This document shows, piece by piece, positions 49,401 to 63,761 of a stretch of DNA of 64,000 nucleotides. Source of the stretch: Corticium candelabrum (taxonomy: Eukaryota; Porifera; Homoscleromorpha; Homosclerophorida; Plakinidae); the NCBI RefSeq assembly GCF_963422355.1, contig NC_085089.1, positions 2,928,956 through 2,992,955 of the forward strand, read 5' to 3'. Under the pieces are notes generated by a model that saw only the letters and a list, made by a program, of their open reading frames with translations, made no database searches and was not told the origin of the DNA. Each line of letters begins with the position of its first letter. Position 1 is the first letter of the stretch. The translations under genes were made by a program, and so were the position numbers.

Positions 49401-50579
49401 AAAGTTATGCAATAGTCATAATGTTTCTGTCAGTGCAAGCAATATTGTAGACACTACTATATACATGTATTTATGTATTACATTACTAACCGCAGCAAAG
49501 ACTTCAAGTATCCTGCGTGAATTGTCCTGCCCTTCGTAATAGTTCTCAAAATATCAAAAATTTTATTGATGTCAGCCACTCTGCATCAGTTACCAAGCAA
49601 AGACATGTTCTCGCAACCCTATATTACAAAGAAATAAATTTAAGACAAACAGTTGAGGTTACCACAAGTAGTGTGTGTATATATGGCATGTACAAGTACA
49701 TCAGAAGATGTAATAAGTGTATAAACACTTTTAACAGCTAAATGTCAATGACACAACATGCGAACAACTTCCATATCAAAAGATTTCTAAAACAATTATT
49801 GATTAATTAATGTAATATACAGTATATTACTATTATCTGCCTGTAGATTTGCAAGAGAACAAATGTCAAAAAGTTTAATGGTGTAAAATATATTTTAACA
49901 AAATACAATAATTGAATTTGCTGAAAACGCTGGCATAGTCACAAGTGTGATGTTTTATCATAATTTTTTATTTTATGTACTCAAAGTTATAATATTGAAA
50001 ACTAAAAGTTGTAAAAACCTTTGTCAATGAGTAATTGATTAGATCTATCTGACAAATATCAAAATGAAACCTTGAGTAAGATGACTTTCTCTACTATCTG
50101 TACTTTTATAGTGGCTAATCGTATGTGTGCTACACTTTAATAATAGATAACAAACTACAACAAATTACAATATCTATAAAAACTTTGCAATTTTAACGTC
50201 TAATTAAGACAAGCCGTTTAATTTATTTATATAGTAGTCTTTGTTTAATTAAACATGTTAGCGTTTTCAAATTTAATAGATAAGTATAGTTTCAATTTGT
50301 CTAGAATCTCTAGGTTTGTTTCCAAGTTTCATGTCCATAGGTTACGTATAATTAGCCTGAACTGCTGGATTATCTAGAATAGAGTGGTGGAACTGTATAT
50401 ATGTAGCTACGTGCTTGGCTTCGGTTTCTCAAGACCCCTATAGAAAAATATAAATTATATATGCATACGCGGGAATTTAAAGCCCATTTTGCAAGATGCC
50501 TTGTCGCAAGTGCTAGACTGGTCTGGGAAACTGAGGCTACTAGACTACGTGCCTAGTACATGTACTCGTGCAGGCGATG

Positions 50580-50771
50580 CTAGAACTCGTCAGATCCTTT
50601 CCAGTACGAAATGCAAACAGTTAGTGTTCTCAGTTCTGTAGCTAAAGTTTCTAGACAAACTAACTTTTGATACAATAAACTGCAATATCTCTGACCACTG
50701 GTGCTGGTACACAAAGAACATCTTGTGGGAGGGAGATCGATCGTCACGATTCGTGGCAAACCCTTTGCTTC
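50580..50771 (-). CDS. Short open frame, possible gene start
   Basis: An ATG at about 50780 opens about 66 codons on the - strand (YEAKGLPRIVTIDLPPTRC, with a Cys-rich middle). No splice donor or homology was recognised. It could be a 5' exon of an upstream-starting gene or noise. Confidence 0.2.
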   Translation of the reverse strand, partial: EAKGLPRIVTIDLPPTRCSLCTSTSGQRYCSLLYQKLVCLETLATELRTLTVCISYWKGSDEF

Positions 50772-51275
50772 ATACATCGACAAGCGACTGGAGTTGATAT
50801 TACACCGAGTGGAATCTAGAATATCAATATTATAGCTATTTCTTCTTCATCACCATACTTTAGAGGCAATGAGCAACACCCATAACTCACCATTCGTGTG
50901 TTCGTGCTTGCAAAAATGTTGAATCAACAAGTCACGTGGTTGCCTAGTGGAGCCTTGGGCCGTTGTTTGATATCAGTCGTCGCCAACTAAAATTTTAGTT
51001 AAGAAGACTTGCGGCTAAAGACAGAGAACTTTTTGTAGCGCACGCTAGCAAGAGATATTGCTTCGCGTGACACATCTACAATGTGCATGTGACTTTAGTT
51101 TTCGCTTGAGCGGTAGTAGCGTGCTGACTCCCTCATCTGTGATTGAGTGTAAAAACGAAGCTTGCTGGTTGAGGACTGGGGCTCGTTTGGTCGTGATGCG
51201 AACTAGAAGAGATTTCGATTGCACACAACTTGGATGAAGGTACGTACACGAAGTGTGCTCGTGTGCTCGTGTGCG

Positions 51276-51413
<138 letters not shown>

Positions 51414-51416
51414 TGT

Positions 51417-51560
51417 ACTAGATACATGACCCGTCCTTCGTACGGGCAGAGTACTGTAGTGTTATGACGGAAGACTTTAGTTTAGGCGTGTGTAGACACG
51501 TTATGTGCAATTATTTTGGTAGAAATCGACACAAATAGCTTACTGGCCTGTTCTCCGCAC
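51417..51560 (-). mobile_element. Diverged Helitron-like 3' end (array family)
   Basis: On the - strand, the hairpin GCCCGTACGAAGGACGGG and a CTAG precede the GT tract, with body sequence similar to E1-E6 for about 130 bp. This is a truncated outlier of the 19.5-24 kb family. Confidence 0.65.
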
Positions 51561-51674
51561 GGCAGATTAGATTATTATTAGTTAATTAAGTTATCGTTGT
51601 ATTGATAAAGTATATTTCATTCACCCGTTCTAATTTATTATGAAGTGTATCTCTGAAGAATTCTCATGAAGGAT

Positions 51675-51799
<125 letters not shown>

Positions 51800-51942
51800 C
51801 CTTTAATATATTGACTATACATCAGTAGTATCCGGCTCTCTCTGAGCGTATTTTGTGACTCTTAAAAAGCCGGTTTTTAACTATAGATTCGGTGGAATAG
51901 AATAGGCACGTACTGGTCGATCTCTGGGAGTGGTCATATTTA

Positions 51943-53472
<1,530 letters not shown>

Positions 53473-53764
53473 ATATATAATATTATTACTACCACAAGAT
53501 GCCAGTTTCAAGAGTGTCAGCTGAATCGTCGTCATCATTATTGAACGCTGCACGCACACCCTGACACAAGAGCATGTGCTGTGAGTCTTGAAGAAAGATT
53601 AGTTTCTAAAAGCGACTGGCTTGTACACAGGACGAGGTCTTTGATTTTTTACTTTTATTTGAGATGGTGTTGTATTTAAAGTTGTCTTATATTTGCAACA
53701 ATACAGTATACACATGCAGCAGTACTCGAATGGTGCTTTATAATGCATGTCTTTTATATTCAAA

Positions 53765-53765
<1 letters not shown>

Positions 53766-53828
<63 letters not shown>
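53766..53828. repeat. (GT)n microsatellite
   Basis: About 31 GT units. Confidence 0.95.
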
Positions 53829-53829
<1 letters not shown>

Positions 53830-54360
53830 ATGCACGCACGCACGTACACCAATGTGCCAATCTTGTGTAGCCAGACCTTCTTTTGCTGCTAAGTCAGACC
53901 TTATATTCCGACCATGTTTGTCCTGCTGGTTTCCATCGGACTAATGCGACTGTTGGATTATCGGAAACAAATACACAGTGACCTATATGTAAATTGATTT
54001 TACGTGTACCTTTGTCTGAAAGTGAGGATGCCATGTTATCGGTTGTTGGAATAACGAGGTCTGACTGTATGTGATTTGTGTAGTAAGAACCTGTATAAAT
54101 GTATTTGAAACTGATATACAGTTTTCCTACTATTTCCTTAAAATAACATGAAAGTGTATAATTTAGGATACAGCAAGTTTTAATAAGTTGCACAATTCCT
54201 AATAAGTTTAAGTAAATACCAAATTTTATGGGACTGACAGAAGCAAATCCAAAGTCATACAGCCTAACGCACGCTAGAAGGCGTAGTCAGTGTAGTGTTA
54301 TTAGCATTACAGAAATCTAGCATGATAGAACAAACATGATTGACCACATGGACAACACAC

Positions 54361-54480
54361 TGTTTACGCACCCTTTATCTTCTACTTTGTCGTTGCTCGT
54401 CATTGCACGTTCGGTTTGTATTTTGTGAACTCAAAACGAAGCGAGACACATCCGGTAAGACAAATTCAACTTTATAGAAT
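54361..54480 (-). repeat. Fragment of the novel gene family (intron 2 region)
   Basis: Similar to 63035-63155 around the second intron of copy D: shared GTTTGTATTTT, CTCAAAACGAA and GACACATCCGGTAA. No exon is preserved. Confidence 0.5.
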
Positions 54481-54499
54481 CGTTCTCAAAGATTTCCTA

Positions 54500-54910
54500 A
54501 GAACTGTTACATGTACCAACGGATCTGGTGTATTCAGAGTCAACAGATGAACATCGACTACCTACCCTACCGTGTATGCTGATCAAGAACAGGAAAAAGT
54601 TGCAGAAATGTATGAGAATGTCGAAAGTAGATCTAAGCAGATGGAGGAGGTTAGAAAATAACAATATCGAAAAAAAAGTCCAAAATTTTCGTAAGTTTAT
54701 AAGATCAGTGACCTGGTGTGGATAACCACAACGTCTCAACGGGTGAAGAAGTCTCTATCACTGTCAACCAGGTGGATCCTAGACAGTAATTTTCTACTTT
54801 TTTCATATGTTGTCGATTTGCTGCAAAGATGTCGCGGAAAAGAAATTTATTTCTGTTCATCATGATTGGATGAAACCATACAAGTCAATACCCGCACATC
54901 TCACATCTCA
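54500..54910 (+). mobile_element. Ty3/gypsy pol C-terminal relic
   Basis: Across frames: ISDLVWITTTSQRVKKSLSL (compare the usual DLVW... of gypsy pol tails), then VAEKKFISVHHDWMKPYKSI before a stop at about 54917. The HHDxxKPY box is the hallmark of the gypsy integrase C-terminus. Frameshifted; no LTRs found. Confidence 0.6.
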
Positions 54911-55254
54911 TGAATGATCGAAGTAACTTGTCGATCGATTGACAATTTCCGACATGATAAGACGGATCCTGGACGGGATAATGGGTCCATAGAATAGGTA
55001 TGTTGTTCAAGAGACGTTGACCAAGTGGAGAATGACAGTGATGACAATATGGACCAACTGGAGAATGAGAACGATGACAACATGGTGAAGACCACAATGC
55101 ATGGTGATGATGCAGTTGGAATCCAGCGTCCCGTCCGCAATCGACGTTGCGCACAGCGATACGGAGATTACTAATTACCTAATGGATTCTGATATGGACT
55201 CTGATGAAAACGAGAATAACCTTAGAATCAACAAGCTTGTGCATGTTTCATTAT

Positions 55255-57169
55255 AGGTTGATGTCGGTGTCCCAGGAGGTTTAGACGCTGCTGTGCACAC
55301 ATTATCAGCTTGTATTGCTTGATATGGATCTGATCCCAACTTGTGTTGTCTGAAAATTGATATGACAAATGCCTTTAACGAATGCTCTCGAGCTTCTTTT
55401 TGAGTCGTCTACGTAAAGAGTTCCCAGTCTTGTTTGGGTGGTCCTCGTGGTGTTACCATTGTGAAGGCATGTTGCATTTTGGGAATTCTTGGATCAAGTC
55501 ATCTGCAGGAGTGCAACAAGGGATCCCCTTGGTTGCCTACTATTCTCCCTCGTTCTTATGGAGTTTTGGGATGACCTGGGTCCATTGCCAGATTTGAAGC
55601 TGAAGTTATGGTATTTGGACGATGGCTCTTTCCTTGGCCAGCGGGCTTCAGTTGCTTGTCTCTTGGATGTCTTGTTATCAAAGGGTCCCTCCTTTGGTCT
55701 TCATATCAATTTGAACAAATGTGAGGTCTTTTGGCCCTCTGGAGATCAGAATTTCCCCAAATTTGCTACTGAAATTCAGCGCAGTGTTCAGGTTCATGGT
55801 GGTGGTGACTTCCTTGGTTGTCCTGTATATGGATCTTCCTCATATGTTACTGAATTTGTTTCCCAACGAGTGGACAAGATTTTGGATTGGCAGGACCGTT
55901 TGACAGCTTTAGAGGATCCTCAGGTGGAACTTCATCTTCTCCGCAGCTGTTTGAGCCTTTGCAAGCTGAATCACATCATTAGAACGGTTCCTGGCTTCAA
56001 GATCAATGATGTATTGATGCAGTTTGACAGTGGTCTTCATCACAGTTTAGAGGCTTTATCCTCTTCTTCGATCTCTGATCTGGCATGGAAACAGGCAACT
56101 CTTCCAGTTTGTTTGGGTGGTCTAGGTCTTCATGAGGCCTCTAGATCTTCATCTGCAGCTTTCGTTGGCAGCTGCAACTCTTCTCGGCAGTTGTCTCTCC
56201 GTCTTCTTAATGACTCAGCGTTCATGCCGTACATGAAGAAAATGATTGGACTCAGCATTCTTCCTTTTTCCCTGGTGAAGTGCAATGCCGGCAACATCTT
56301 GCAAGTCTTTTACCACCTACTAGTTCTGTCTCGTCCTCTGTTTCTTCTACACAACATTCCTTCCAGAAGGCTCTGGATGATGCTTTGAGATCCAGCATTA
56401 AAGTCAGCTTTGTTAGTCTGCGAGAACAGGCACGTTTTAGTGCTGTCGCATATCCTCATGCGGGGGCTTGGTTGAGGGCAATCCCCAACTCAAGTCTAGG
56501 CCTGGCCATGTCTCCGCGTGAATTTGTGACTTCTTTGCGTTTGCGTTTGGGAATTCCGGTTTTTCCAGCACCCCCACACTCAGTCCGTTGTGTGTGTGGT
56601 CATGAATTGGACATTTTTGGTGACCATGCTCTTGGCTGTGGTCCTCTTCGGATTAAGCGACATGATGCCTTATTTGACTCATCTTCCACTGGTTGCTCTT
56701 AGACAACTCCAATGTACGTTGAGAACAACGCTGTTCCTCTCATTTTATGACAAGACCAGGTGACGTTTTCCATCCTGACTTTTCCCTAGGCAAGGCTGCT
56801 TATTTTGACATTTCCGTGAGGAATTCGTTCACTTCCTCTCACCTTATTAATGCTGCCATAAAAGCTGGTGCTGCTGCTGAGGCTGGGGAAGTGGACAAAG
56901 ATGAACGCCATCTTGCTAACGTTTCAAGTTATGGCTGTTTGTTTTGCCCTCTTGTGGTGGAATCATACGGAGTGTGGGCTGCACATAGTCTGGAGGTGTT
57001 GAGATCAATTGTCAAGAAGTCTCTTCTATCATCTGGCTTGTCTCTGAGCCAAGCTTCCAGGCAATTTCACGAACAGTTATCTGTTCGTTTATGGCAGTAT
57101 AATTCAAGACTGATTAGTGGCTATCTACCTAATTATTATGACTTAGACTCTTTGTGCTTCCGTCCTTAG
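55255..57169 (+). mobile_element. Degenerate RT/restriction-like-endonuclease retroelement
   Basis: Polymerase motifs: LKIDMTNAFNECSR, VQQGIPL (frameshifted QQGDPLG), KLWYLDDGSFLG with an intact catalytic YLDD, then GLHINLNKCEVFWPSG. Next come the thumb (LPVCLGGLGLHEASRSS), SLREQARFSAVAYPHAGAWL, FVTSLRLRLGIP, a Cys/His knuckle (CVCGHELDIFGDHALGC), and, after a frame change near 56700, RPGDVFHPDFSLGKAAYFDI, which fits a PD-(D/E)XK endonuclease core. Two to three frameshifts and stops separate these. The C-terminus ends at a stop at 57167-57169. Non-LTR-like in layout; clade not fixed. Confidence 0.75.
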
Positions 57170-57209
57170 GGCGGATATGTGTTATCTATGTTATCTGTAT
57201 TATATACAA

Positions 57210-57289
<80 letters not shown>

Positions 57290-57340
57290 ATTGTGTAGTA
57301 TATAACTTTAAACTTATAACTCAATCAAACTTCACTGCAA

Positions 57341-57487
57341 TGGCCAGAAGATTTGTAAAACTTTCGAAAAAATTGACAGACTACGGACATATGCAGCTCA
57401 GAGAATCGCTACGACTCGAGAAGAAGAAAATCAGCAAACTGTACGTGTTCCGGAAGATCACCATGAGTCTAGTATCGGCTTTTTGAC
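57341..57487 (+). CDS. Short basic open frame, unassigned
   Basis: The ATG at 57341 opens 48 codons (ARRFVKLSKKLTDYGHMQL, then Lys/Arg-rich) to a stop. It lies just 5' of the block shared with 14 kb. There is no homologue I recognise; it may be part of an exon or chance. Confidence 0.2.
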
Positions 57488-57599
57488 TCTGAACAAACAG
57501 TTGAGTGTAGTTATTGTATGTCGTATTTTAGCTTTCTTTACATTGAAATAGCAGCAGTATAACAATAAATAGATGTATTAAGTAAGTGCAATACAATTG

Positions 57600-58280
57600 C
57601 TAGCTGCTATTACTGCATGTCTCTGCCGGTTATCCGTTGGAATTAATCCTGTGTGAATACCAGAGGGATTTGCCGTTATTCCGCTGTGTACCGTACGAAT
57701 CCCGGACCAATACCAATGCAATTACGAGTAGTTCCTGCCGGGGTCACAACAGATATCAGACGGTATTCCTTGCAACACCGGTCCAATTTACCTAAGTGTT
57801 CACGACATAATACGCTGGAATCTCTCCGTGATAAACGTCAGGATTACGGCGTATTACTATCCGGTACTGTAGCACGGCGTGTACTTCGCATTGGGTACCT
57901 ATAGACTAGTTTGCTACGTTTATTGTCTAGAATGTATTTAGTATCATGTTGTTGTGTTTGAAGTGAGGTTTATAATTGTCGTTTGTCGTGTGATGTCTTT
58001 CTCCAGGTTTTACACTAATGATCAATCTGGCTTGCAATGTATATAAATTCTAGTGTTGTGATGATGAAGAATATGGTATCGATTAAGGTGTGAATGTTCT
58101 GATAAAATATTATAGTAAGTGTTTTGTGCTGGTTAAAAGTAATGTTAGTTCAGTAGTAGGGTAAATTAATTAAAGTGAGAGTCAGAGGAGAAGGACAGAT
58201 GACGAAGTATATGTGTAGGTTGTAGGCAACGTCCAGTTACAGGTATCACTCGGCAGTAGGGTCTGCATAAAATGTTAGCT
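57600..58280 (+). repeat. Inverted near-copy of 13.8-14.5 kb
   Basis: Nearly identical to the reverse complement of 13840-14480: the 85-codon block, CTAGAATGTATTTAGTATC and GTAGGCAACGTCCAGTTAC. It contains only 3'-flank material of the novel gene family and no exons. Confidence 0.8.
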
Positions 58281-58360
58281 AAAACTCTAAATTAATGTGA
58301 GCGCGCCTGGACACGCCTGAGTTCATCAACTAAAATAGAACCAACCACCTTGTACAATGT

Positions 58361-59200
58361 TCAATTTTTCATGATCATGCACACAAGCATTGAGTTTCTG
58401 CAGTGTAAGGGAAACCGACGTCTCCAGTAGGTCTTGAAGTCAGCAGAGTTGTTCTGTCCTTCTTCGTCTTTGGACTTAAGTGACAAAGTGTTCAGCAGAC
58501 GGTCAGCTGCAACTCCCCAGGTGCCAAAGTGCTCAAACACTTCAGGTATGCATTTGGATGCATTACTTCCTGGAAAAATCTCACTGTCGTATTTAGCATT
58601 TTTCATTTCTTCTCTTTTCTTTGCAGCAAATGCACTCACTTTGGCGCAATTTTTGATGACCTCTTTACTCCAGGGATGAGCAAGTGAAATATCCATCTCC
58701 TGATCAGACAAATTACCGGTGTTGCATATAAGAATATCAGGTCTACCCTCATTATTCAGATATCTATTTTTGGTTCTTTCTTGTGGAGAACGGCTAACTC
58801 TTTCCGGCATTCTGACCAACAGTTTACAATTGAGTCATGAGCCTAGATGGGGACTCCTCCATGTTTACATGTTAGGAGATCATAACCAAAAAGCCAAGGT
58901 GTGTCCCACAGTCACATTTCTCTTGCATTCCCTGAAAAGAAAGGTGAGCCCTAAACGTACGTAAACAAGCTGCTAGGTGCATGAAATTCGCTGAGTTTTA
59001 GTGCAAGCTCGTTTGACGTTGGGATTACTTGCAAGAAGACACCAGCTCCCTTTCCACTGACTGATGTAAGTCTGGCTGAAACTTCATCTGAGTTTTCTTT
59101 TCCTAACAGAAGATTGTAATCATGATCAACCATTGTGCACGTGAGACAAAATTGTAACTTTTCTGGATCTTCAAGAATTTGACCGAGGGATTTTTCACTT
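58361..59200 (-). mobile_element. Second RT/endonuclease retroelement relic, C-terminal part
   Basis: On the - strand: SARLTSVSGKGAGVFLQV, then a decayed Cys/His region, then GRPDILICNTGN and EMDISLAHPWSKEVI (endonuclease-like PD and D residues), then CIPEVFEHFGTWGVAADRLL and KTYWRRRF. The last 152 codons (58819-58361) are open. Upstream frames are broken. The motif order matches the C-termini of the relics at 9.3 and 55.3 kb, but it is a different subfamily. Confidence 0.65.
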
Positions 59201-59260
59201 AATAAGGATTTCTCTGGCAGTTGTTCTTGTATAGTTGCCCACGCTAGCGACAGATGGAGA

Positions 59261-59262
<2 letters not shown>

Positions 59263-59309
<47 letters not shown>

Positions 59310-59380
59310 AGGGAGGGAGGGAGGGAGGGAGGGAGGGAGGGATGGAGGGAGGGAGGGAGGGATGGAGGGAGGGAGGGAGG

Positions 59381-59427
<47 letters not shown>
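59263..59427. repeat. (GA)n(GGGA)n(GA)n mirror-like purine tract
   Basis: About 17 GA units, then about 20 GGGA-type units with GGAT interruptions, then about 20 GA units: an uninterrupted purine strand apart from two T bases. Confidence 0.95.
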
Positions 59428-59429
<2 letters not shown>

Positions 59430-59589
59430 TTCACAAGGCTGTTTTTCTAGCAAGTTGTCAATCAACTCATGTCAGTTCAACCGCAAAAACAGCTAGTTCC
59501 CCGGAAAGATAGATAGATTTATTGGATATCAAATTTTCTAGTACAATGACGTTAAATAGATACCAAAAACTACATAAATGTCAGCTAAA

Positions 59590-59721
59590 GCTCTAACTTA
59601 ACCTCTAATTAATTAAGGAAATTATGCCATAGATTGCCATTACTGTGACTTGAACATGCAACCCTGCAAGGTCCCAGATGTACTCCATATGGTGACACTC
59701 TAAACAATGGAGCTACAGCAC

Positions 59722-59722
<1 letters not shown>
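59590..59722 (-). mobile_element. tRNA-SINE, inverted copy beside (CA)n
   Basis: The - strand reads the A box TAGCTCCATTGT, the B box GTTCAAGTC and the central block CATAATTTCCTTAATTAA, then stops (truncated). As in the 2.2-kb copy, the head abuts a GT/CA microsatellite (59722-59833). Confidence 0.7.
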
Positions 59723-59835
<113 letters not shown>

Positions 59836-60605
59836 CACCTTACAATTAGTTTTTCCTACATTATATGTTGAAACCATATTTTTATTCGTAAGTATCTAGA
59901 TGCCTAGCTTCTATGGTTTGACTATACCAAAATTCAAGTATCTATGTAAACATCTATGTAATCAGCATATTCTGACGGTTAGCTAAAAAAACATAGACCG
60001 GATATAAAATATAGCTATAGCTAAAATAGATATAGACCGGTCAACATGCCTGTAGAGATGATTCAAGACTGTCAATGCAATATAGATAACTCTTAATTTC
60101 TCCTCAACTTCAGCTCGGCACTAGAGATAACTCTTTCTCCTCAACTTCAGCTCAATTGGTTTTCGTCACCCCTCTATTTATAAACCATCAACGCCAATGT
60201 GTGGATTCGAAACGTGTCACTAGCCAAATTCTAATAATTACACAATGTTGGTAGTCTAGTCATCCCAGAAGTGGCATCGCAAACGTAGTCAATTACAACT
60301 TACGTTGTTTCCGGTTGTCTTCAAACCAACTTAATTCGACCAAATCAAATTCAGAAATTGAGTCAAGACTCCGAAGCCTTGTTCTTTGTTGGCAAGACCC
60401 GTATGCGGTATCGTAGTTCCCGTATTCTATACCGTCAACATACTGTCGTCGTATGGTTGACTATTCGGTGTCAATTAATAGCCTCTCGCCTTTGTACTAA
60501 GGCAAACAATCAAGTTACAATGAAGCAAAACACGCTTGAACTGTAACATAAAATACAAGCACCCTAATTAGCTGCAGCAGAGCGGTGCCCGTCTGTCGCC
60601 ATGGC

Positions 60606-61483
60606 ACTATATGTATAATGTCTAGACAAATTTCTGCAACGCCATAGGAACGTCCAAATGCTCTGGAACGCCCATTACTGATTATAATGCGCAGTCTATA
60701 TGATATGTAATATGTTAAAGCGAAGAACGATTAAGTTACTCGATCTTAATGGCCAAGCAGCGGTAGGTCTCTCTGACTCAGGTCCTGAGATTTAGACAGC
60801 GGCTGTCTTACATACTTACATACTTTACGTACCAGTCATACAAACATACTTTACCAGTATACGCGAGAGATTCCCATTGAGGGAAAGTATGCACAGCGCC
60901 AAGTAGATCATACCGACGCTTCATTTGCAGTGCCAATCATTACAAACTTGCCTTGGGTACCGCTGTAGCACTCATTTAGCTTCACTTCTGATCTTGCAAT
61001 GGCAAACAAACAAGACACAATTAAATCTATTTCACTGTTGTTAGACTATATGTATAATGTCTAGACAAATTTCTGCAACGCCATAGGAACGTCCAAATGC
61101 TCTGGAACGCCCATTACTGATTATAATGCGCAGTCTATATGATATGTAATATGTTAAAGCGAAGAACGATTAAGTTACTCGATCTTAATGGCCAAGCAGC
61201 GGTAGGTCTCTCTGACTCAGGTCCTGAGATTTAGACAGCGGCTGTCTTACATACTTACATACTTTACGTACCAGTCATACAAACATACTTTACCAGTATA
61301 CGCGAGAGATTCCCATTGAGGGAAAGTATGCACAGCGCCAAGTAGATCATACCGACGCTTCATTTGCAGTGCCAATCATTACAAACTTGCCTTGGGTACC
61401 GCTGTAGCACTCATTTAGCTTCACTTCTGATCTTGCAATGGCAAACAAACAAGACACAATTAAATCTATTTCACTGTTGTTAG
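60606..61483. repeat. Perfect tandem duplication, 439-bp unit
   Basis: 60606-61044 and 61045-61483 appear identical over their full length by eye. The unit is non-coding and lies inside the family flank that is collinear with inverted 18.5-19.0 kb, where only sequence on either side of it is matched. Either very recent or an assembly artefact. Confidence 0.9.
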
Positions 61484-62370
61484 ATAAATATCTGATACTC
61501 AAATGATATCGGAAACTATTCTGTGTTGTTGTGTTGCCACTATTAAAGGGTAAAAACCTTAATTAATTAAAACGGTCGTGATTCAACAAACGTGTGTTTG
61601 TAATATCGATTATATAGTATAAACACTCTATTCCCAAGTTAAAACTTGTAATAGACTTGTTTCCTACGTTTAAGCCTTAAAGATAAAGCATTTTAGTATC
61701 TTGTTGTTGTGTTTGAAGTTAGGTTGTTGTTTTGTGGCCTGTTTATAATTATATTGGTGACCGATCTTAATTATCTTGGAGAAATAGTACGAGTAGTGTT
61801 GTGATGTAGCATGGTATAGATTAAATATTGTGAGTGTGTTCTGAGAAAACAGTAATTAAGTGTCTAGTGTCGGTTGAAAGTAAAGACAAATCAATATTAG
61901 GGCAAATTAAGGTTAGAGTTAGAGTAGACGGATAAATGAAAGAGTCGAATTGGAATGTGTAAATTGTAGGCAACGTCCAGTTACAGGTATGACGCGGTGG
62001 TAGGGTCTGTCTGCGCGAGAGTAAATAGAAATGTCGATGTAAAGTATAATAGAGTGTAAACATTGACCAGGTACATAATTAATATATTAAGTGAATTATG
62101 CATAGACATGGATGAGACTTCAGTTTTCGTAAATGTGACATTAACACAGCCAACAAATTCTGTTCATTCATTGATATTCATTAGAGTATATACACGTACA
62201 CATAAACACATACAAGCTAGTAGGTATGCACATGCAGGGTATTTGTGTAAGCAACAAAAATTGCTACACAACATTGTCAATCACTAGGAAACAACGAATC
62301 AAATTGTTCTCTCAATCAATCTTTGTGCACTCATTAGAATTATCTCGTTCATTTCTGTCGTCAATTTCGG

Positions 62371-63688
62371 CTAGTCATCAGCGTGTGCAAACGCACAAGG
62401 ACACAAAATGCAACAAATTCGTCTGCACGTTTGTCGTACAAATCGCTTTGTCCTCTTTAGACGAGTCCTCTTCTCCATCGATGGATCGTCGGTTTGTATT
62501 GAAATGTTGCTTTCTGCTGCGTTTGGAAACTCGTTCACCGACCATTCTTTCTCTATTGCATCTTCAATATCGGAATACACTTCTTTACTTCTTTTGTATA
62601 AGGAAAGTTTTCCTACTACCATTCGACTTTCGCTCGTCGTTCTTGTCCGAGTGCTAAAAATGAGTAAGACAGCGATAAGAAGTGATGAAGAGTATGTATG
62701 TGCTGCTCATCTTACTCTTTTCGTTCAGAATGTGTAGCAGCGAAGATGTCATTCGCACTGGCATTTGCACTCGATATTCTTCGCACCATACAAATTAATA
62801 TATATTCTACTATCACACGTCGTCACCTTCAATCTTTCCCTCTTACCTCACTCTAGTCTTCTGCTCCATGATAGCAGGTCGAGTCTTCCATTTGGACGAT
62901 GGAAATTGGAATAGTGTACCGTTATAGTCCTTCCGCACGGAGCCAAATCTTGTTAGCTTCAACGTGCACCAACTACACGCACAACAAAGAAAAGATAGAA
63001 ACTGAAAACGACACATATACAAAAGAAACCAATCGTCTAACGCACCTTTCATCTTCCACTTTGGCGTTGCTGGTCATTTCACATTTTGTTTGTATTTTTT
63101 AAACGTTTCTGCTCAAAACGAATCGAGACACATCCGGTAATTACAATAAATTGAACGAACAGCCACGACTGAGTATCTTACTTTCTTTCCACGTCGCAAT
63201 CCTTTACTTCACCATCATCTTCCGCATTACTAATACTAGACATACATGTATTGCATGTGTATCCGTCTTCCATCTCGACTTCACAAGACGAAGATGATCT
63301 ACAAGTAAATATTCTTTAACTCCATAGCATACGCCAACACTAGACCGTCACCGTCTTACCCCCAAATCTTGTCGTCCATGCTTTCGTACAGCACCGGAAC
63401 TGTCACGCTGCGACGGATCGTTTCTCTTGCACCCATTCTTCTTGTTTCGCTCCGATCGTCTCCCGAACGTTCCACGTTTCTCCAAACAGGTGCAATGCTT
63501 TTTGATTGATTCGATAAACGTCGCATTCGAAGCACAACGAAAGAACTGGGACGACGGCGACGTGACTTAGAATAACGGTAGCCGCAAACTTGCATCACAA
63601 CGCAGAAAAGAAACATCACCATTGCGCAAATGCAGTAAATCACACATCGCGTCAATCGCATCGTTACGAAAGCTGTCAAACACGTCAT
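62371..63688 (-). CDS. Novel four-exon single-pass membrane protein, copy D
   Basis: Exons 63688-63360, 63298-63182, 62972-62847 and 62653-62371 join without stop into about 284 codons, and all introns are phase 2 as in copy A. The membrane segment (CVIYCICAMVMFLFCVVMQV) is followed by YRYSKSRRRR. Exon 2 is almost identical to copy A, exon 3 is 9 nt longer, and exon 4 is shorter (no Asp/Ile repeats) but keeps the basic stretch and Cys tail (RRICCILCPCAFAHADD). Exact preservation of both C-terminal motif and intron phases argues that the family encodes protein. The CRE lies 65 bp upstream. Function unknown. Confidence 0.65.
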
Positions 63689-63753
63689 TTTTTGAGCAGC
63701 AAAAGACAAACAGTCTGATATCGCTAACAGATCTATCTGACAATACTCGTATG

Positions 63754-63761
63754 TGACGTCA
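63754..63761. promoter_or_regulatory. CRE palindrome upstream of copy D
   Basis: TGACGTCA, same distance from the ATG (within 1 bp) as in copy A. Confidence 0.45.

Noticed and set aside
55109-55160. Frames at 54.9-55.15 kb as exons of a gene
   Set aside because: The sequence is low complexity (GATGACAA-type repeats) between two retroelement relics.
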